A stretch of 49,469 nt of DNA from JBOHUC01 sp050733935 (GCA_050733935.1 JBOHUC010000075.1:1-49469); one strand, 5' to 3'; shown: positions 25,043-33,470, numbered from the stretch's first letter. Program-made: numbers and translations. Notes: a model not told the origin generated them from the letters alone.

Positions 25043-25983
25043 CCGCGCGGCGCGAGCAGGTTGTCCTCGGGAAGGGACGCTGCCGCGATGCCTTTCATGC
25101 CCGCATCCGTGCTCTCGCTCGCCTCGAGCACGGCCTTCGGATCGTTGTAGTGCGCGACGGCACGCACGATCGCGCGCGCGCGCGAGCGCGAGATGTCGAG
25201 TGCGCGCTGGTAGGCCGCCGCCTTCTTCACCGAGTCGCTCGATTCGAGGTCCGCGTCGTCGATCTTGAAGATTCCGGATCCGACGAACACGGTCTCCGCC
25301 CCGAGCTGCATGAGAAGGGCGGCGTCCGCGGGCGTGGCGATCCCGCCGGCCGCGAAGTTCGGCACGGGGAGCTTCCCGGTGCGCGCGACCTCCTCGACGA
25401 GCTCGAACGGCGCCATGAGCTTCTTCGCCTCGGCCATGAGTTCGTCCCGGCGGAGCGTGGTCAGGTTCTTGATGTCCCTTTGCACGGTGCGCATGTGGCG
25501 CACGGCCTCGACGACGTCGCCCGTGCCCGCCTCGCCCTTCGTGCGGATCATGGCCGCACCCTCGCCGATGCGGCGGAGCGCTTCGCCGAGATTGCGGCAG
25601 CCGCAGACGAACGGCACCTTGAACGCGCGCTTGTCGACGTGGTGCTCCTCGTCCGCGGGCGTGAGCACTTCGGACTCGTCGATGAAGTCGACACCGAGCG
25701 CCTCGAGCACCTGCGCTTCGGCGAAGTGGCCGATCCGGCACTTCGCCATCACGGGGATCGTGACCGCTTCCTGGATCTGGCGGATCATGCGCGGGTTCGA
25801 CATGCGCGCGACTCCGCCCTGGGCGCGGATCTCGGCCGGGATGCGCTCGAGCGCCATCACGGCGACCGCACCCGCCTCCTCGGCGATCTGCGCCTGATCG
25901 ACGTTCTTGACGTCCATGATGACGCCGCCCTTGAGCATCTCGGCCAGGCCGATCTTCAGTCTCATGGCTTCGCGATCGTACAT
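25036..25983 (-). CDS. pdxS: Pyridoxal 5'-phosphate synthase lyase subunit PdxS
   Basis: 315 residues; a TIM-barrel that makes PLP from ribose 5-phosphate, glyceraldehyde 3-phosphate and ammonia, working as a dodecamer with PdxT. KIGLAEMLKGGVIMDV, AVMALERIPAEIRAQGGVARM and CRIGHFAEAQVLEALGVDFIDESEVL are near invariant. The phosphate loop GGIATPADAALLMQLGAETVFVGSGIF is intact. The true N-terminus is the ATG at 25983, 2 bases from the rrf2 stop, with GAGAGTGAGC before it. PLP made here would serve IscS-type desulfurases, so its place beside Fe-S genes makes sense. Confidence 0.97.
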   Translation of the reverse strand: MYDREAMRLKIGLAEMLKGGVIMDVKNVDQAQIAEEAGAVAVMALERIPAEIRAQGGVARMSNPRMIRQIQEAVTIPVMAKCRIGHFAEAQVLEALGVDFIDESEVLTPADEEHHVDKRAFKVPFVCGCRNLGEALRRIGEGAAMIRTKGEAGTGDVVEAVRHMRTVQRDIKNLTTLRRDELMAEAKKLMAPFELVEEVARTGKLPVPNFAAGGIATPADAALLMQLGAETVFVGSGIFKIDDADLESSDSVKKAAAYQRALDISRSRARAIVRAVAHYNDPKAVLEASESTDAGMKGIAAASLPEDNLLAPRGW

Positions 25984-25985
25984 GC

Positions 25986-26438
25986 TCACTCTCCTCCCCC
26001 CACGGCGACCGCGACTTCGGCGCCGACCGCATCCTGTGCCGCGCCGGCGGATCGAATGAGATCGGCCAGCGTGTACGAATCCAGATAGCGCAACACCGTG
26101 TCGAACAGGCCCGACCACAGCCCGTGCGCGGGACACGACGCGACGTGACCGGCACCGTCCACGCACGCGACCGGCGCGAGCGAGCCTTCGAGCAGGAGGA
26201 GCACTTCGCGCACGTTGATCTCGTCCGGCTGGCGCGCGAGCGTGTAGCCGCCCCTCGCCCCGCGAACGCTGCGCACCAGGCCGCCGCTCCGAAGGCGGCC
26301 GAGCAGCTGCTCGAGATACTTCGCCGACAGACCCTCCGTGCGGGCAATCTCCCGCGCCTGCACCGGTCCCTGTCCATGGCGCGCCGCGAGGACCGCGAGC
26401 GCGCGGATGCCGTATTGACCCCGGCTCGAAATTCTCAT
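25986..26438 (-). CDS. Rrf2-family transcription regulator with two conserved-region cysteines
   Basis: 150 residues. A winged helix covers residues 1-75: MRISSRGQYGIRAL, EIARTEGLSAKYLEQLLGRLR as recognition region, and VRGARGGYTLAR as wing. In IscR three cysteines (92, 98, 104) bind a 2Fe-2S cluster. Here only Cys92 and Cys102 occur in the equivalent loop ACVDGAGHVASCPAHG, so cluster binding would need another ligand such as a nearby His. The gene lies inside an Fe-S-related operon (nfu, mrp, ispG upstream, pdxST downstream). A palindrome on that operon's -10 box is its natural candidate target. ATG 26438 is 13 bases after ispG; a Met 33 bases upstream would overlap ispG and is less likely. 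Confidence 0.85.
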   Translation of the reverse strand: MRISSRGQYGIRALAVLAARHGQGPVQAREIARTEGLSAKYLEQLLGRLRSGGLVRSVRGARGGYTLARQPDEINVREVLLLLEGSLAPVACVDGAGHVASCPAHGLWSGLFDTVLRYLDSYTLADLIRSAGAAQDAVGAEVAVAVGGGE

Positions 26439-26451
26439 GCGATTCCGGCGC

Positions 26452-27657
26452 TCAGGCGCCGCCCTCCTCACGGGCTTCGTTCGCCTCCTTCTCGGCCAGG
26501 ACCTGGCGCACCTCGACCATGAGATCGTCCACGATCGTGGCCTCCTTGACCTTCCGGAGGATCTGCCCCTTCTTGAAGATCAAACCCTCGTGCAAACCGC
26601 CCGCGATGCCGACATCCGCATCGCGCGCTTCGCCCGGGCCGTTCACTTCGCAACCCATGACCGCCACCTTGAGCGGGATCTTGGTCCCGAGCGCCTTCAC
26701 GCGCCCCTCGACCTCGCTCGCAAGCCCGATCAGGTCGATGTCGCAGCGGCCGCACGACGGGCACGAGATGACCTCGGGTCCGCGCTGCCTCAGCCCGACC
26801 GCCGAGAGAATCATGAACGCGGCCTCGATCTCCTCGACCGGATCGGCGGTGAGCGAGACGCGCATCGTGTCGCCGATTCCCTCCTCGAGCAGCATGCCGA
26901 GGCCGACCGCGGACTTGATCGAGCCCCGCTTCGCCGAGCCGGCCTCCGTGATCCCGATGTGGAGCGGATACGGGATGCGGCGCGACGCGAGGCGATACGA
27001 TGCGACCGCGAGCGAAACGTCCGAGGCCTTCATCGAGACGACGATGTCCTCGAAGCCCTCGCGCTCGAGAATGCCGATCGGAATGAGCGCCGCCTCGACG
27101 ATGCCGACCGGGTCGTGCACGCCGTACTTCGCGATGATCTCCTTCGGGAGCGATCCGGCGTTCGCGCCCACGCGGATCGGGATTCCGCGGTCCTTCGCGG
27201 CCGCAACGATCTCGCGCACGCGCTCGGGGCCGCCGATGTTCCCGGGATTGATGCGCACCTTGTGCACTCCCGCGGCGATCGCCTTGAGGCCCAGCTTCCA
27301 GGTGAAGTGGATGTCCGCCACCACGGGAAGCGGCGACTCGCGCACGACCTGTGGCAGCGCGTCCGCCGACTTCTCGTCCGGCACCGCGACCCTAACGATC
27401 TCGCAGCCCGCGTCGGCGAGCGCTCTGATCTGGGCGATCGTCGCCGGCACGTCCCACGTCATGGTCGTGGTCATGGACTGGACGGCGACCGGAGCGCCGC
27501 CGCCAATCTGAACCGGGCCGACACGAACGGGACGCGTCCGGTTCCGCGGCGCTTCGCGCACGCCGTCCCTGCCGGCCGGGCCCAGGCCCTCGGTTCGGAT
27601 CTCGATGCTGTCTCCGAACGTCCGGTTCGACTCGTCCCTGTCGCCTTCCTGGCTCAC
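26452..27657 (-). CDS. ispG: 4-hydroxy-3-methylbut-2-en-1-yl diphosphate synthase IspG (GcpE)
   Basis: 401 residues, the 4Fe-4S enzyme that converts MEcPP to HMBPP in the MEP isoprenoid pathway. The TIM-barrel part shows VGGGAPV-type start, VQSMTTT, VADIHF, VRINPGNIG and IRVGANAGSL. The cluster motif is ISCPSCGRCDID plus the third ligand in VMGCEVNGPGEA. This is the short bacterial form without the extra domain of Chlamydia or plants. The N-terminal 45 residues are poorly conserved, and GTG at 27657 overlaps the mrp stop (GTGA), which fixes the start. Grouping with Fe-S carriers Mrp and Nfu is sensible, since IspG needs a 4Fe-4S cluster. Confidence 0.95.
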   Translation of the reverse strand: MSQEGDRDESNRTFGDSIEIRTEGLGPAGRDGVREAPRNRTRPVRVGPVQIGGGAPVAVQSMTTTMTWDVPATIAQIRALADAGCEIVRVAVPDEKSADALPQVVRESPLPVVADIHFTWKLGLKAIAAGVHKVRINPGNIGGPERVREIVAAAKDRGIPIRVGANAGSLPKEIIAKYGVHDPVGIVEAALIPIGILEREGFEDIVVSMKASDVSLAVASYRLASRRIPYPLHIGITEAGSAKRGSIKSAVGLGMLLEEGIGDTMRVSLTADPVEEIEAAFMILSAVGLRQRGPEVISCPSCGRCDIDLIGLASEVEGRVKALGTKIPLKVAVMGCEVNGPGEARDADVGIAGGLHEGLIFKKGQILRKVKEATIVDDLMVEVRQVLAEKEANEAREEGGA

Positions 27658-28730
27658 CGCACCTCCTCGGGCTCGGCCGCGCCGGCCGCCTGGATGGAAA
27701 GCCGCGCGGCGAGCTGCCGCGCCACCGAACGGAACGCCTCGGCCTGCGCACTCTGCGGTTGGGTCACGAGCACCGGGGCCCCGCCGTCGCCCGCCTCGCG
27801 CACGCCCGGATGGAGCGGAATCTCTCCCAGAAACGGAATGCCGAGCGCCTCGGCTTCCGCGCGCGCGCCGCCGTGGGAGAAGATCTCGTGGCGCGCGTCA
27901 CACGAAGGACAGATGAAGTACGACATGTTCTCGACCATTCCGAGGATCGGGACCTCGGTTTTCCGGAACATCGCGATCGCCTTCTTCGCGTCGTCGAGCG
28001 CCACCTGCTGCGGCGTCGCGACGATGACCGCTCCCGAGAGCGGCACGGTCTGGACGAGCGAGAGCTGGACGTCGCCGGTTCCGGGAGGAAGGTCGATCAG
28101 GAGATAGTCGAGCTCGCCCCACGCCACTTCGCGCGTGAAGTTCTGGATGACGCCGTGGAGCATGGGGCCGCGCCAGATGACGGGCGTCTCGGGATCGACC
28201 AGGAAGCCCATGGACATGAGCTTCAAGCCATGGGCGGTGAGCGGCAGGATCTTCCCGTCCTTTTGATAGGGCTGCTCGCGCACGCCCGTCATGAGCGGAA
28301 CGTTCGGGCCGTAGACGTCGGCATCCATGAGGCCGACGCGCGCGCCGTCCTGCGCGAGCGCGACCGCGAGATTGACCGCGACGGTCGACTTCCCGACGCC
28401 GCCCTTCCCGGACCCGACCGCGACCACGTGCGCAACGCCGGCGATTTCCCGCTTGTCGGCGAACGGATTCGCACGGCCCCGGACACGCGAGGTCATCGTC
28501 ACCTCGACCGCGCTCACGCCCGGGACCTTGCGCACGACCTCCTCGGCCTGGCGCTTGAGGTCGTCCTTGACCGGGCAGGCCGGGGTCGTGAGCGCGATCG
28601 TGAACCCGACAAGCCCGTCCTCGATCCGGACTCCTTCGATCATGCCGAGGGAGACGAGGTCACGCTTCAAGTCCGGATCCTGGACGGCGCGGAGCGCCTC
28701 GAGGACGTCGCGTTCGGAGACGGTGGCCAT
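27654..28730 (-). CDS. mrp: Mrp/ApbC-type Fe-S cluster carrier ATPase
   Basis: 358 residues. An N-terminal MIP18 (DUF59) domain (residues 5-80, VLEALRAVQDPDLKRDLVSLGM) precedes a P-loop domain with deviant Walker A GKGGVGKST at 108-116. MDADVYGPNVPLM, LIDLPPGTGDVQLS and the CPSC cysteine pair (FICPSCD) are diagnostic. The dimer bridges a 4Fe-4S cluster and delivers it to targets. ATG 28730 is 8 bases from the nfu stop. A septum-site MinD or NifH role is excluded by the CPSC motif and DUF59. Confidence 0.93.
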   Translation of the reverse strand: MATVSERDVLEALRAVQDPDLKRDLVSLGMIEGVRIEDGLVGFTIALTTPACPVKDDLKRQAEEVVRKVPGVSAVEVTMTSRVRGRANPFADKREIAGVAHVVAVGSGKGGVGKSTVAVNLAVALAQDGARVGLMDADVYGPNVPLMTGVREQPYQKDGKILPLTAHGLKLMSMGFLVDPETPVIWRGPMLHGVIQNFTREVAWGELDYLLIDLPPGTGDVQLSLVQTVPLSGAVIVATPQQVALDDAKKAIAMFRKTEVPILGMVENMSYFICPSCDARHEIFSHGGARAEAEALGIPFLGEIPLHPGVREAGDGGAPVLVTQPQSAQAEAFRSVARQLAARLSIQAAGAAEPEEVR

Positions 28731-28738
28731 GGAGTGGA

Positions 28739-29044
28739 TCAGTCCTCGACCGGGTCGAGAGCGTCGACCGACGTCACGCCTTCGACGCGCGTCATGAGAA
28801 GGTTCTCGATCCCCTGCTTCAAGGTCATCTGGGACATCGCGCAGCCCGTGCACGCGCCGAGAAGCCGAACGACGACGCGACCGTTCGAGTCCACGTCGAC
28901 GAGCTCGACGTCGCCGCCGTCCATCTGGATCGCGGGACGGATCTCTTCGAGGACGGCTGCGACTTCGAGTTTGAGCGCGAGCGGCGAAAGCGGCGAAGCT
29001 GACGAAGTCGGATCTAGAGCGGAGGATTCGGCCGTGTCGGCCAT
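28739..29044 (-). CDS. NifU-like (Nfu) Fe-S scaffold/carrier
   Basis: 101 residues, the stand-alone NifU C-terminal domain. LEEIRPAIQMDGGDVELVDVD and the cluster motif GACTGCAM (Cys65, Cys68) are intact; dimers hold one 4Fe-4S cluster between subunits. The first 24 residues are Ser/Pro-rich and likely flexible. ATG 29044 has a GGGGAG ribosome site; an in-frame upstream ATG would add 16 residues that look non-coding. It is the first gene of a 13-gene run reaching to ccmF. Confidence 0.92.
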   Translation of the reverse strand: MADTAESSALDPTSSASPLSPLALKLEVAAVLEEIRPAIQMDGGDVELVDVDSNGRVVVRLLGACTGCAMSQMTLKQGIENLLMTRVEGVTSVDALDPVED

Positions 29045-29102
29045 GTGGTCTCCCCTTCCTGGGCGGCGCGGAGAGCATTCCGCATTCCCCACCGAATCGG
29101 TA

Positions 29103-29123
29103 GGCTACATCGGGAATGTAGCC
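29103..29123. promoter_or_regulatory. Operator-like palindrome on the nfu-mrp-ispG-rrf2 promoter
   Basis: GGCTACAT (29103-29110) and ATGTAGCC (29116-29123) are perfect 8-base arms around a 5-base spacer. The site covers the predicted minus-strand -10 box (29120-29115) and start point. A smaller palindrome, ACCGA-A-TCGGT at 29091-29101, follows just downstream. A repressor bound here would block transcription; the operon's own Rrf2 protein is the natural candidate, but this is inference. Confidence 0.6.
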
Positions 29124-29143
29124 GGGGGCGCGGGCCGCGTCAA
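29115..29143 (-). promoter_or_regulatory. Sigma70-like promoter of the Fe-S/PLP/ccm run
   Basis: On the minus strand, TTGACG (29143-29138) and TACATT (29120-29115) are separated by exactly 17 bases, matching consensus at 5/6 and 4/6. The start near 29108 leaves a 64-base leader to the nfu ATG at 29044. Confidence 0.6.
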
Positions 29144-29217
29144 GCCCGGGGAATCCCCGCGAACATCCTCCTAAACAATGATTTTACAATGTGATAGAGG
29201 AGCGCCTCGGACCCCCT

Positions 29218-29392
29218 TGGGCCGGGACCCGGGGCTCGTGAATCTTTTCGCAAGCAAGCTCCGTATCCTTCACCTGCCCGGACCCTGCCGGCGCGCGAGC
29301 AACGGGCGGGTTCCGCGGACTTGCTGCGCAGCAACCACCCTCATCGGCGCACAGGGAGAACGACGGACACAAGCCTGCGGCCGACCGGCGTT
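29218..29392 (+). ncRNA. Possible 6S-like regulatory RNA
   Basis: This part of the 444-base gene-free gap can fold as one long rod. TTCGCAAGC (29247-29255) faces GCCTGCGG (29373-29380), as in the closing region of E. coli 6S RNA, where the same two motifs occur about 140 bases apart (126 here). TCCGT (29260-29264) pairs with ACGGA (29363-29367), a large internal bubble follows, CCCTG pairs with CAGGG, and an apical TTGCT-GCGC-AGCAA hairpin (29321-29334) sits after a TTCCGCGG element also resembling 6S. The outermost closing stem is unconvincing (only GCCGG/CCGGC), no clear promoter or T-run was found, and ends are approximate. It could instead be an untranslated leader of the M16 gene. Confidence 0.4.
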
Positions 29393-29488
29393 TGACCGCG
29401 AAATGACTTAGGGGAATTCCGGTTTGCCCTAGAGTAGCCGCGTAGTTTCGATCCATGTCTGAACTCCCTCCCCCAAGGAGACACGAGA

Positions 29489-32362
29489 ATGAGGCAGGAT
29501 ACGCAGTTCCGGCACCGGATCGCGCGAGGGACGCGCCACTCCGGGAGCCGCGCGAGCGCTCTGACGGTGGCGGCATCGGCCCTCATCCTCGCGTTGACCC
29601 AGGCCGCCCCCGGCGTGGCCGCACCCGCAGCGAGCGCCCAACCCCCGATGATCAAGCTCGATTTCGAGAAGTACACGTTGCCGAACGGACTCGAGGTCAT
29701 CCTGCGTCGCGACACGCGGATTCCGATCTCGGCGGTGAACCTCTGGTACCACGTGGGTCCCGCGAACGAGACCCCGGGCCTCACCGGCTTCGCCCACCTG
29801 TTCGAGCACATGATGTTCCAGGGCTCGGTCCACGTCGGCGACGACCAGCATTTCAAGCTCCTCGAGGCGGCCGGCGCGTCGATGATCAACGGCACGACCG
29901 ATTTCGACCGCACGAATTACATGGAGGACGTGCCGTCGAACCAGCTCGAGCTCGCGCTCTGGCTCGAGAGCGACCGCATGGGATACCTGCTCGAGACGCT
30001 CGATCAGGCGAAGCTCTCGAACCAGCAGGACGTCGTGCGTAACGAGCGCCGGCAGTCGGTCGAGAACGCGCCGTACGGGCTCGTCGAGGAGGAGCTGTGG
30101 CACCAGCTCTATCCGAAGGCTCACCCGTACTACGCATCGGTCATCGGATCGCACGAGGACATCCAGAACGCGAAGCTCGGTGACGTGCGCGACTTCTTCA
30201 AGCGCTACTACGCGCCCAACAACGCGAGTCTCGCGATCGTGGGCGACATCGACATCGCGAAGACGAAGTCGCTGGTCGAGAAGTACTTCGGTCCGCTGCC
30301 GAAGGGCGAGCCCGTGCCCGCGATCACCGCGACCACGCCGCCGATCACGGCCGAGCGGCGCGCGGTCGTGACCGACAAGGTCGAGCTGCCGCGCGTCTAC
30401 ATGGCCTGGATCACGCAGCCGATCTTCAAGCCCGGCGACGCCGAGGCCGTGGTCCTCGCCCGCATCCTGGGCGGTGGGAAGGCGAGCCGGCTCTACAAGT
30501 CGCTCGTCTACGAGAAGAAGATCGCGCAGAGCGCAATCGCCTCGCAGCAGGCGCTCAAGCTCGGATCCGTGTTCCAGATCACGGCCACGGCGAAGCCGGG
30601 CCACACGGCGGACGAGATCGAGCAGGCCGTCTGGGCGGAGGTCGAGCGCATGGCGCAGACCGGTCCCACGGCCGATGAGCTCGCGGCCGCGAAGACCGGC
30701 ATCTACTCGGACATCGTCTCGAGCCTCGAACAGCTCGGCGGATTCTCGGGCGTTGCCGACCGGCTCAACCTGTACAACCAGCACACCGGCGACCCGGGCT
30801 ATCTCAACAAGGACCTCGCGCGCTACGCGGCCGTGACCGCCGACGGTGTCAAGAACGTTGCGGCGACCGAGCTCGCGAAGAACAAGCGCGTGGTCGTTTA
30901 CGGCATTCCGGGAGAGAAAAAGATTCCGGCCGCGCCCGCGACGCCGCCCGCGGTCGAGAAGACCACGCAGAACGTCGAGTCGAAGGTCGCCTGGCGCAAG
31001 GAGGCTCCGAAACCGGGGCCGCTCCCGACCGCGCCGCTTCCCAAGGCCGAGAGCTTCAAGCTCGAGAACGGGCTCACGGTGTACGTCGTCGAGTCGCACT
31101 CGCTGCCGCTCATCGCGGGCCAGCTCGTCGTGCGCTCGGGCAGCGCCGCCGATCCCGTCGACCGGCCGGGCCTCGCCGGCTACACCGCGGCGATGCTCGA
31201 CGAGGGCACGAGCAAGCACGACGCGCTCCAGATCGCGAACGAGGTCGAGGCGCTCGGCGGCTCCCTCGGATCGAACTCGGGCACGGACGGCAGCTATGTG
31301 TTCTGGCGTTCCCTCAAGGATCGCGCGACCGCGATGACGGACCTCGCGGCCGAGGTCGTGCTCGAGCCGTCGTTCCCCGCGACCGACATCGAGCGCGTGC
31401 GGAACGATCGCCTGACGTCGATCCTCCAGCAGAAGGACTCGCCGTTCCAGACCGCGTTCAAGGTCATGTTCGCGACCATGTACGGCGAGAAGCACCCGTA
31501 CGGGCACGTTCCGCTCGGCAACGACGAGGCGGTCAAGGCCATCACGCGCGACGAGATCGTGAACTTCTACCGCTCGTCGTACGCGCCGCAGAACGCGGCC
31601 CTCGTGCTCGCCGGCGACGTCACGGTGGCCGAAGCGAAGACGCTCGCCCAGAAGGCGTTCGGCACCTGGCGCGGGACGGCGACCGAGGCTCCGCGCCCGG
31701 GCGCCCCGACTTCGATTCCGGAGCGGGTCGTGATCGTGGATACGCCGGGCTCGCCGCAGACCGTGGTCGGCGTGGCGCAAATCGGCGTGGCGCGCAGTGA
31801 CCCGAACTACGAGCGCATCAACGTCATGAACCAGGTGCTGGGCGGCCTGTTCGCGAGCCGCGTCAACATGAACCTGCGCGAGAAGCACGGGTACTCGTAC
31901 GGTGCGTTCTCGTTCCAGCAGGACAACCGCGGCCCCGGTCCGTTCGTCGTGGGCGCGGCCGTGCGCTCGGACGTGACGGGTCCGTCGGTCGACGAGATGC
32001 TCAAGGAGGTCAAGGGCATGCAGGAGACGCCCGTGACCGCCGACGAGCTCTTCCTCGCGAAGGAGTCGGTGAGCCGGTCGCTGCCCGCGCTGTTCGAGAC
32101 CACGAACAGCACAGTCGGCACGATCGGGCAGCTCTACCTGTTCGAGTTGCCGACCGACTACTACGCGCAGCTTCCGTCGCGGATCTCGTCGATGACGGCC
32201 GGTGACGTCCAGAACGTGGCGAAGGAGTTCCTGAAGCCCGAGAACATGAAGGTGATCGCCGTGGGCGACCGGTCGGCCATCCAGCCGCAGATCGAGAAGC
32301 TCAAGCTCGGGGACATCACCTATCGCGGCGCGGACGCCAAGCCGCTCGCGGTCACGCAGTAA
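29489..32362 (+). CDS. M16-family zinc metallopeptidase, two-domain, exported
   Basis: 957 residues. ATG 29489 follows AAGGAG by 8 bases; a signal peptide covers residues 1-50 (Arg-rich start, Ala/Leu core, ASA end). The N-terminal M16 domain has the inverted zinc motif HLFEH (His103, Glu106, His107) and downstream ENAPYGLVEEELW with the third ligand region. The second M16 domain (from about residue 525, SFKLENGLTVYVVESHS) has GLAGYTAAMLDEGTSKHD in place of HxxEH, so it is non-catalytic and probably closes the peptide chamber. The pair in a single chain resembles PqqL-like and periplasmic M16 proteins. Peptide substrate unknown. It is monocistronic, ending before a bidirectional terminator. 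Confidence 0.92.
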   Translation: MRQDTQFRHRIARGTRHSGSRASALTVAASALILALTQAAPGVAAPAASAQPPMIKLDFEKYTLPNGLEVILRRDTRIPISAVNLWYHVGPANETPGLTGFAHLFEHMMFQGSVHVGDDQHFKLLEAAGASMINGTTDFDRTNYMEDVPSNQLELALWLESDRMGYLLETLDQAKLSNQQDVVRNERRQSVENAPYGLVEEELWHQLYPKAHPYYASVIGSHEDIQNAKLGDVRDFFKRYYAPNNASLAIVGDIDIAKTKSLVEKYFGPLPKGEPVPAITATTPPITAERRAVVTDKVELPRVYMAWITQPIFKPGDAEAVVLARILGGGKASRLYKSLVYEKKIAQSAIASQQALKLGSVFQITATAKPGHTADEIEQAVWAEVERMAQTGPTADELAAAKTGIYSDIVSSLEQLGGFSGVADRLNLYNQHTGDPGYLNKDLARYAAVTADGVKNVAATELAKNKRVVVYGIPGEKKIPAAPATPPAVEKTTQNVESKVAWRKEAPKPGPLPTAPLPKAESFKLENGLTVYVVESHSLPLIAGQLVVRSGSAADPVDRPGLAGYTAAMLDEGTSKHDALQIANEVEALGGSLGSNSGTDGSYVFWRSLKDRATAMTDLAAEVVLEPSFPATDIERVRNDRLTSILQQKDSPFQTAFKVMFATMYGEKHPYGHVPLGNDEAVKAITRDEIVNFYRSSYAPQNAALVLAGDVTVAEAKTLAQKAFGTWRGTATEAPRPGAPTSIPERVVIVDTPGSPQTVVGVAQIGVARSDPNYERINVMNQVLGGLFASRVNMNLREKHGYSYGAFSFQQDNRGPGPFVVGAAVRSDVTGPSVDEMLKEVKGMQETPVTADELFLAKESVSRSLPALFETTNSTVGTIGQLYLFELPTDYYAQLPSRISSMTAGDVQNVAKEFLKPENMKVIAVGDRSAIQPQIEKLKLGDITYRGADAKPLAVTQ

Positions 32363-32414
32363 TCGCGGTCAGAAAGTAGAACCAGGCCCGCACCGCGGGC
32401 TGCACCAGCCGAAA

Positions 32415-32449
32415 ACGAAGGGGCCGGTCCAAAAGGGCCGGCCCTTCGT
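32415..32449. terminator. Bidirectional intrinsic terminator
   Basis: ACGAAGGGGCCGGTCC (32415-32430) pairs with GGGCCGGCCCTTCGT (32435-32449), about 15 bp with one bulged G and one G-T pair, around an AAAA loop. It lies between the M16 stop (32362) and the flippase-like stop (32454). The minus-strand side is followed by TTTT, the plus-strand side by GCTTCT. Confidence 0.75.
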
Positions 32450-32453
32450 GCTT

Positions 32454-33470
32454 CTATCCGTCGCCGGCGAGCGCCGCCGCGGCGCGATCGTGGTCGCGAT
32501 CCCGATCGAACAACAGTCCGATCGCAGCGAGGAGCCCGACCGCGAGTAACAGCGCGAACCACCCGAGCGCAAGCGCGAGCGCCGGAGTCTCCTCGACTCC
32601 CACGCGCCCCAGGAAGTACACGTACCCGGCTTCGCGCACGCCGAATCCACCGGGCGAAATCGGGATCTGGGCCGCAAGGAGGACGAGCGGCACGGCGGCG
32701 CACACGGCCTTCCAGCTCACCGGAAGCGAAAGCCCGCGCGCGAGCAGCACGTTCGCGAACAGAAGCCATGAGTGGTTGAGGATCGAAAGGAGCAGCGTCC
32801 CGGGAATCGCCCCGCGCAACCGCTCCATGGCCTCGTGCGGGAACGCCCGCCTCACGCGGTCGCCGAGCCCGCGGCCCGGGAAGCGATCGAGCGTGCGCGC
32901 GAGCCAGTCCGGGCCGCCCGGGAGCCAGAGCGCCGCAAGCCCCGCAAGCCCCACGACCGAGCCGATCACGAACAGAGGCGTCCACGGCCGCGTGGCCGGG
33001 TGGGCGACGACGAAGCCCGTTCCAAGGAGGAGGAGTGCCAGGAGTCCGATCGCGCGCTCGAGCAGGATCGTGGCGGAGCCGCGGCCTAAGCCCGTTCCGC
33101 TCGTCCGAACGCGCGCGACGCGGTAGACGTCCCCGCCCACGCCGGTCGGAATGAAGAGCCCGAGGAAGAGGCCGCCGCAGTAGACGGCGAACGAGCGCGA
33201 GAACGACCAGGTCGATCCCGCCGCGATGAGCAGGCGATACCAGCGATACGCAGCCGTGATCTGGGAGGCGACGACGGCAACGGCCGCGGCTGCGAGAAAC
33301 CGTGGATCGGCGGCCGCGATCGTGTGCCACAGCTCGCGCAGATTGATCCGGGTCGAGATCCAGAACAGAAGTCCGGCCACGATCGCAACGCGGAGCGCGA
33401 TCGAGAGCCAGCCGGGAATCCGAAACCGACGCGTCTTCTCGGGGGAGGTCACGGGCGCGGACGGTAACAC
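32454..33470 (-). CDS. Flippase-like membrane protein (lysylphosphatidylglycerol synthase TM-domain family)
   Basis: 338 residues with about eight hydrophobic helices. The family (PF03706, UPF0104) includes the transmembrane half of MprF and archaeal AglD; the domain is linked to lipid flipping or glycolipid handling. Family marks are LRELWHTIAAADPRFL near residue 44, AYRWYRLLIAAG, the FLGLFIPTGVGGDVYRVARV motif and the late PISPGGFGVREAGYVYFL motif. The C-terminus is Asp/Arg-rich. The start is taken as GTG 33470, but GTG 33452 is equally possible because neither has a good ribosome site. No soluble MprF synthetase domain is attached. It follows the structured element at 33491-33561. Confidence 0.8.
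   Translation of the reverse strand: MLPSAPVTSPEKTRRFRIPGWLSIALRVAIVAGLLFWISTRINLRELWHTIAAADPRFLAAAAVAVVASQITAAYRWYRLLIAAGSTWSFSRSFAVYCGGLFLGLFIPTGVGGDVYRVARVRTSGTGLGRGSATILLERAIGLLALLLLGTGFVVAHPATRPWTPLFVIGSVVGLAGLAALWLPGGPDWLARTLDRFPGRGLGDRVRRAFPHEAMERLRGAIPGTLLLSILNHSWLLFANVLLARGLSLPVSWKAVCAAVPLVLLAAQIPISPGGFGVREAGYVYFLGRVGVEETPALALALGWFALLLAVGLLAAIGLLFDRDRDHDRAAAALAGDG

Noticed and set aside
29429..31888. Minus-strand open frame of 819 codons
   Set aside because: Shadow of the M16 protease; composition is Arg/Asp/Leu-rich without domains.
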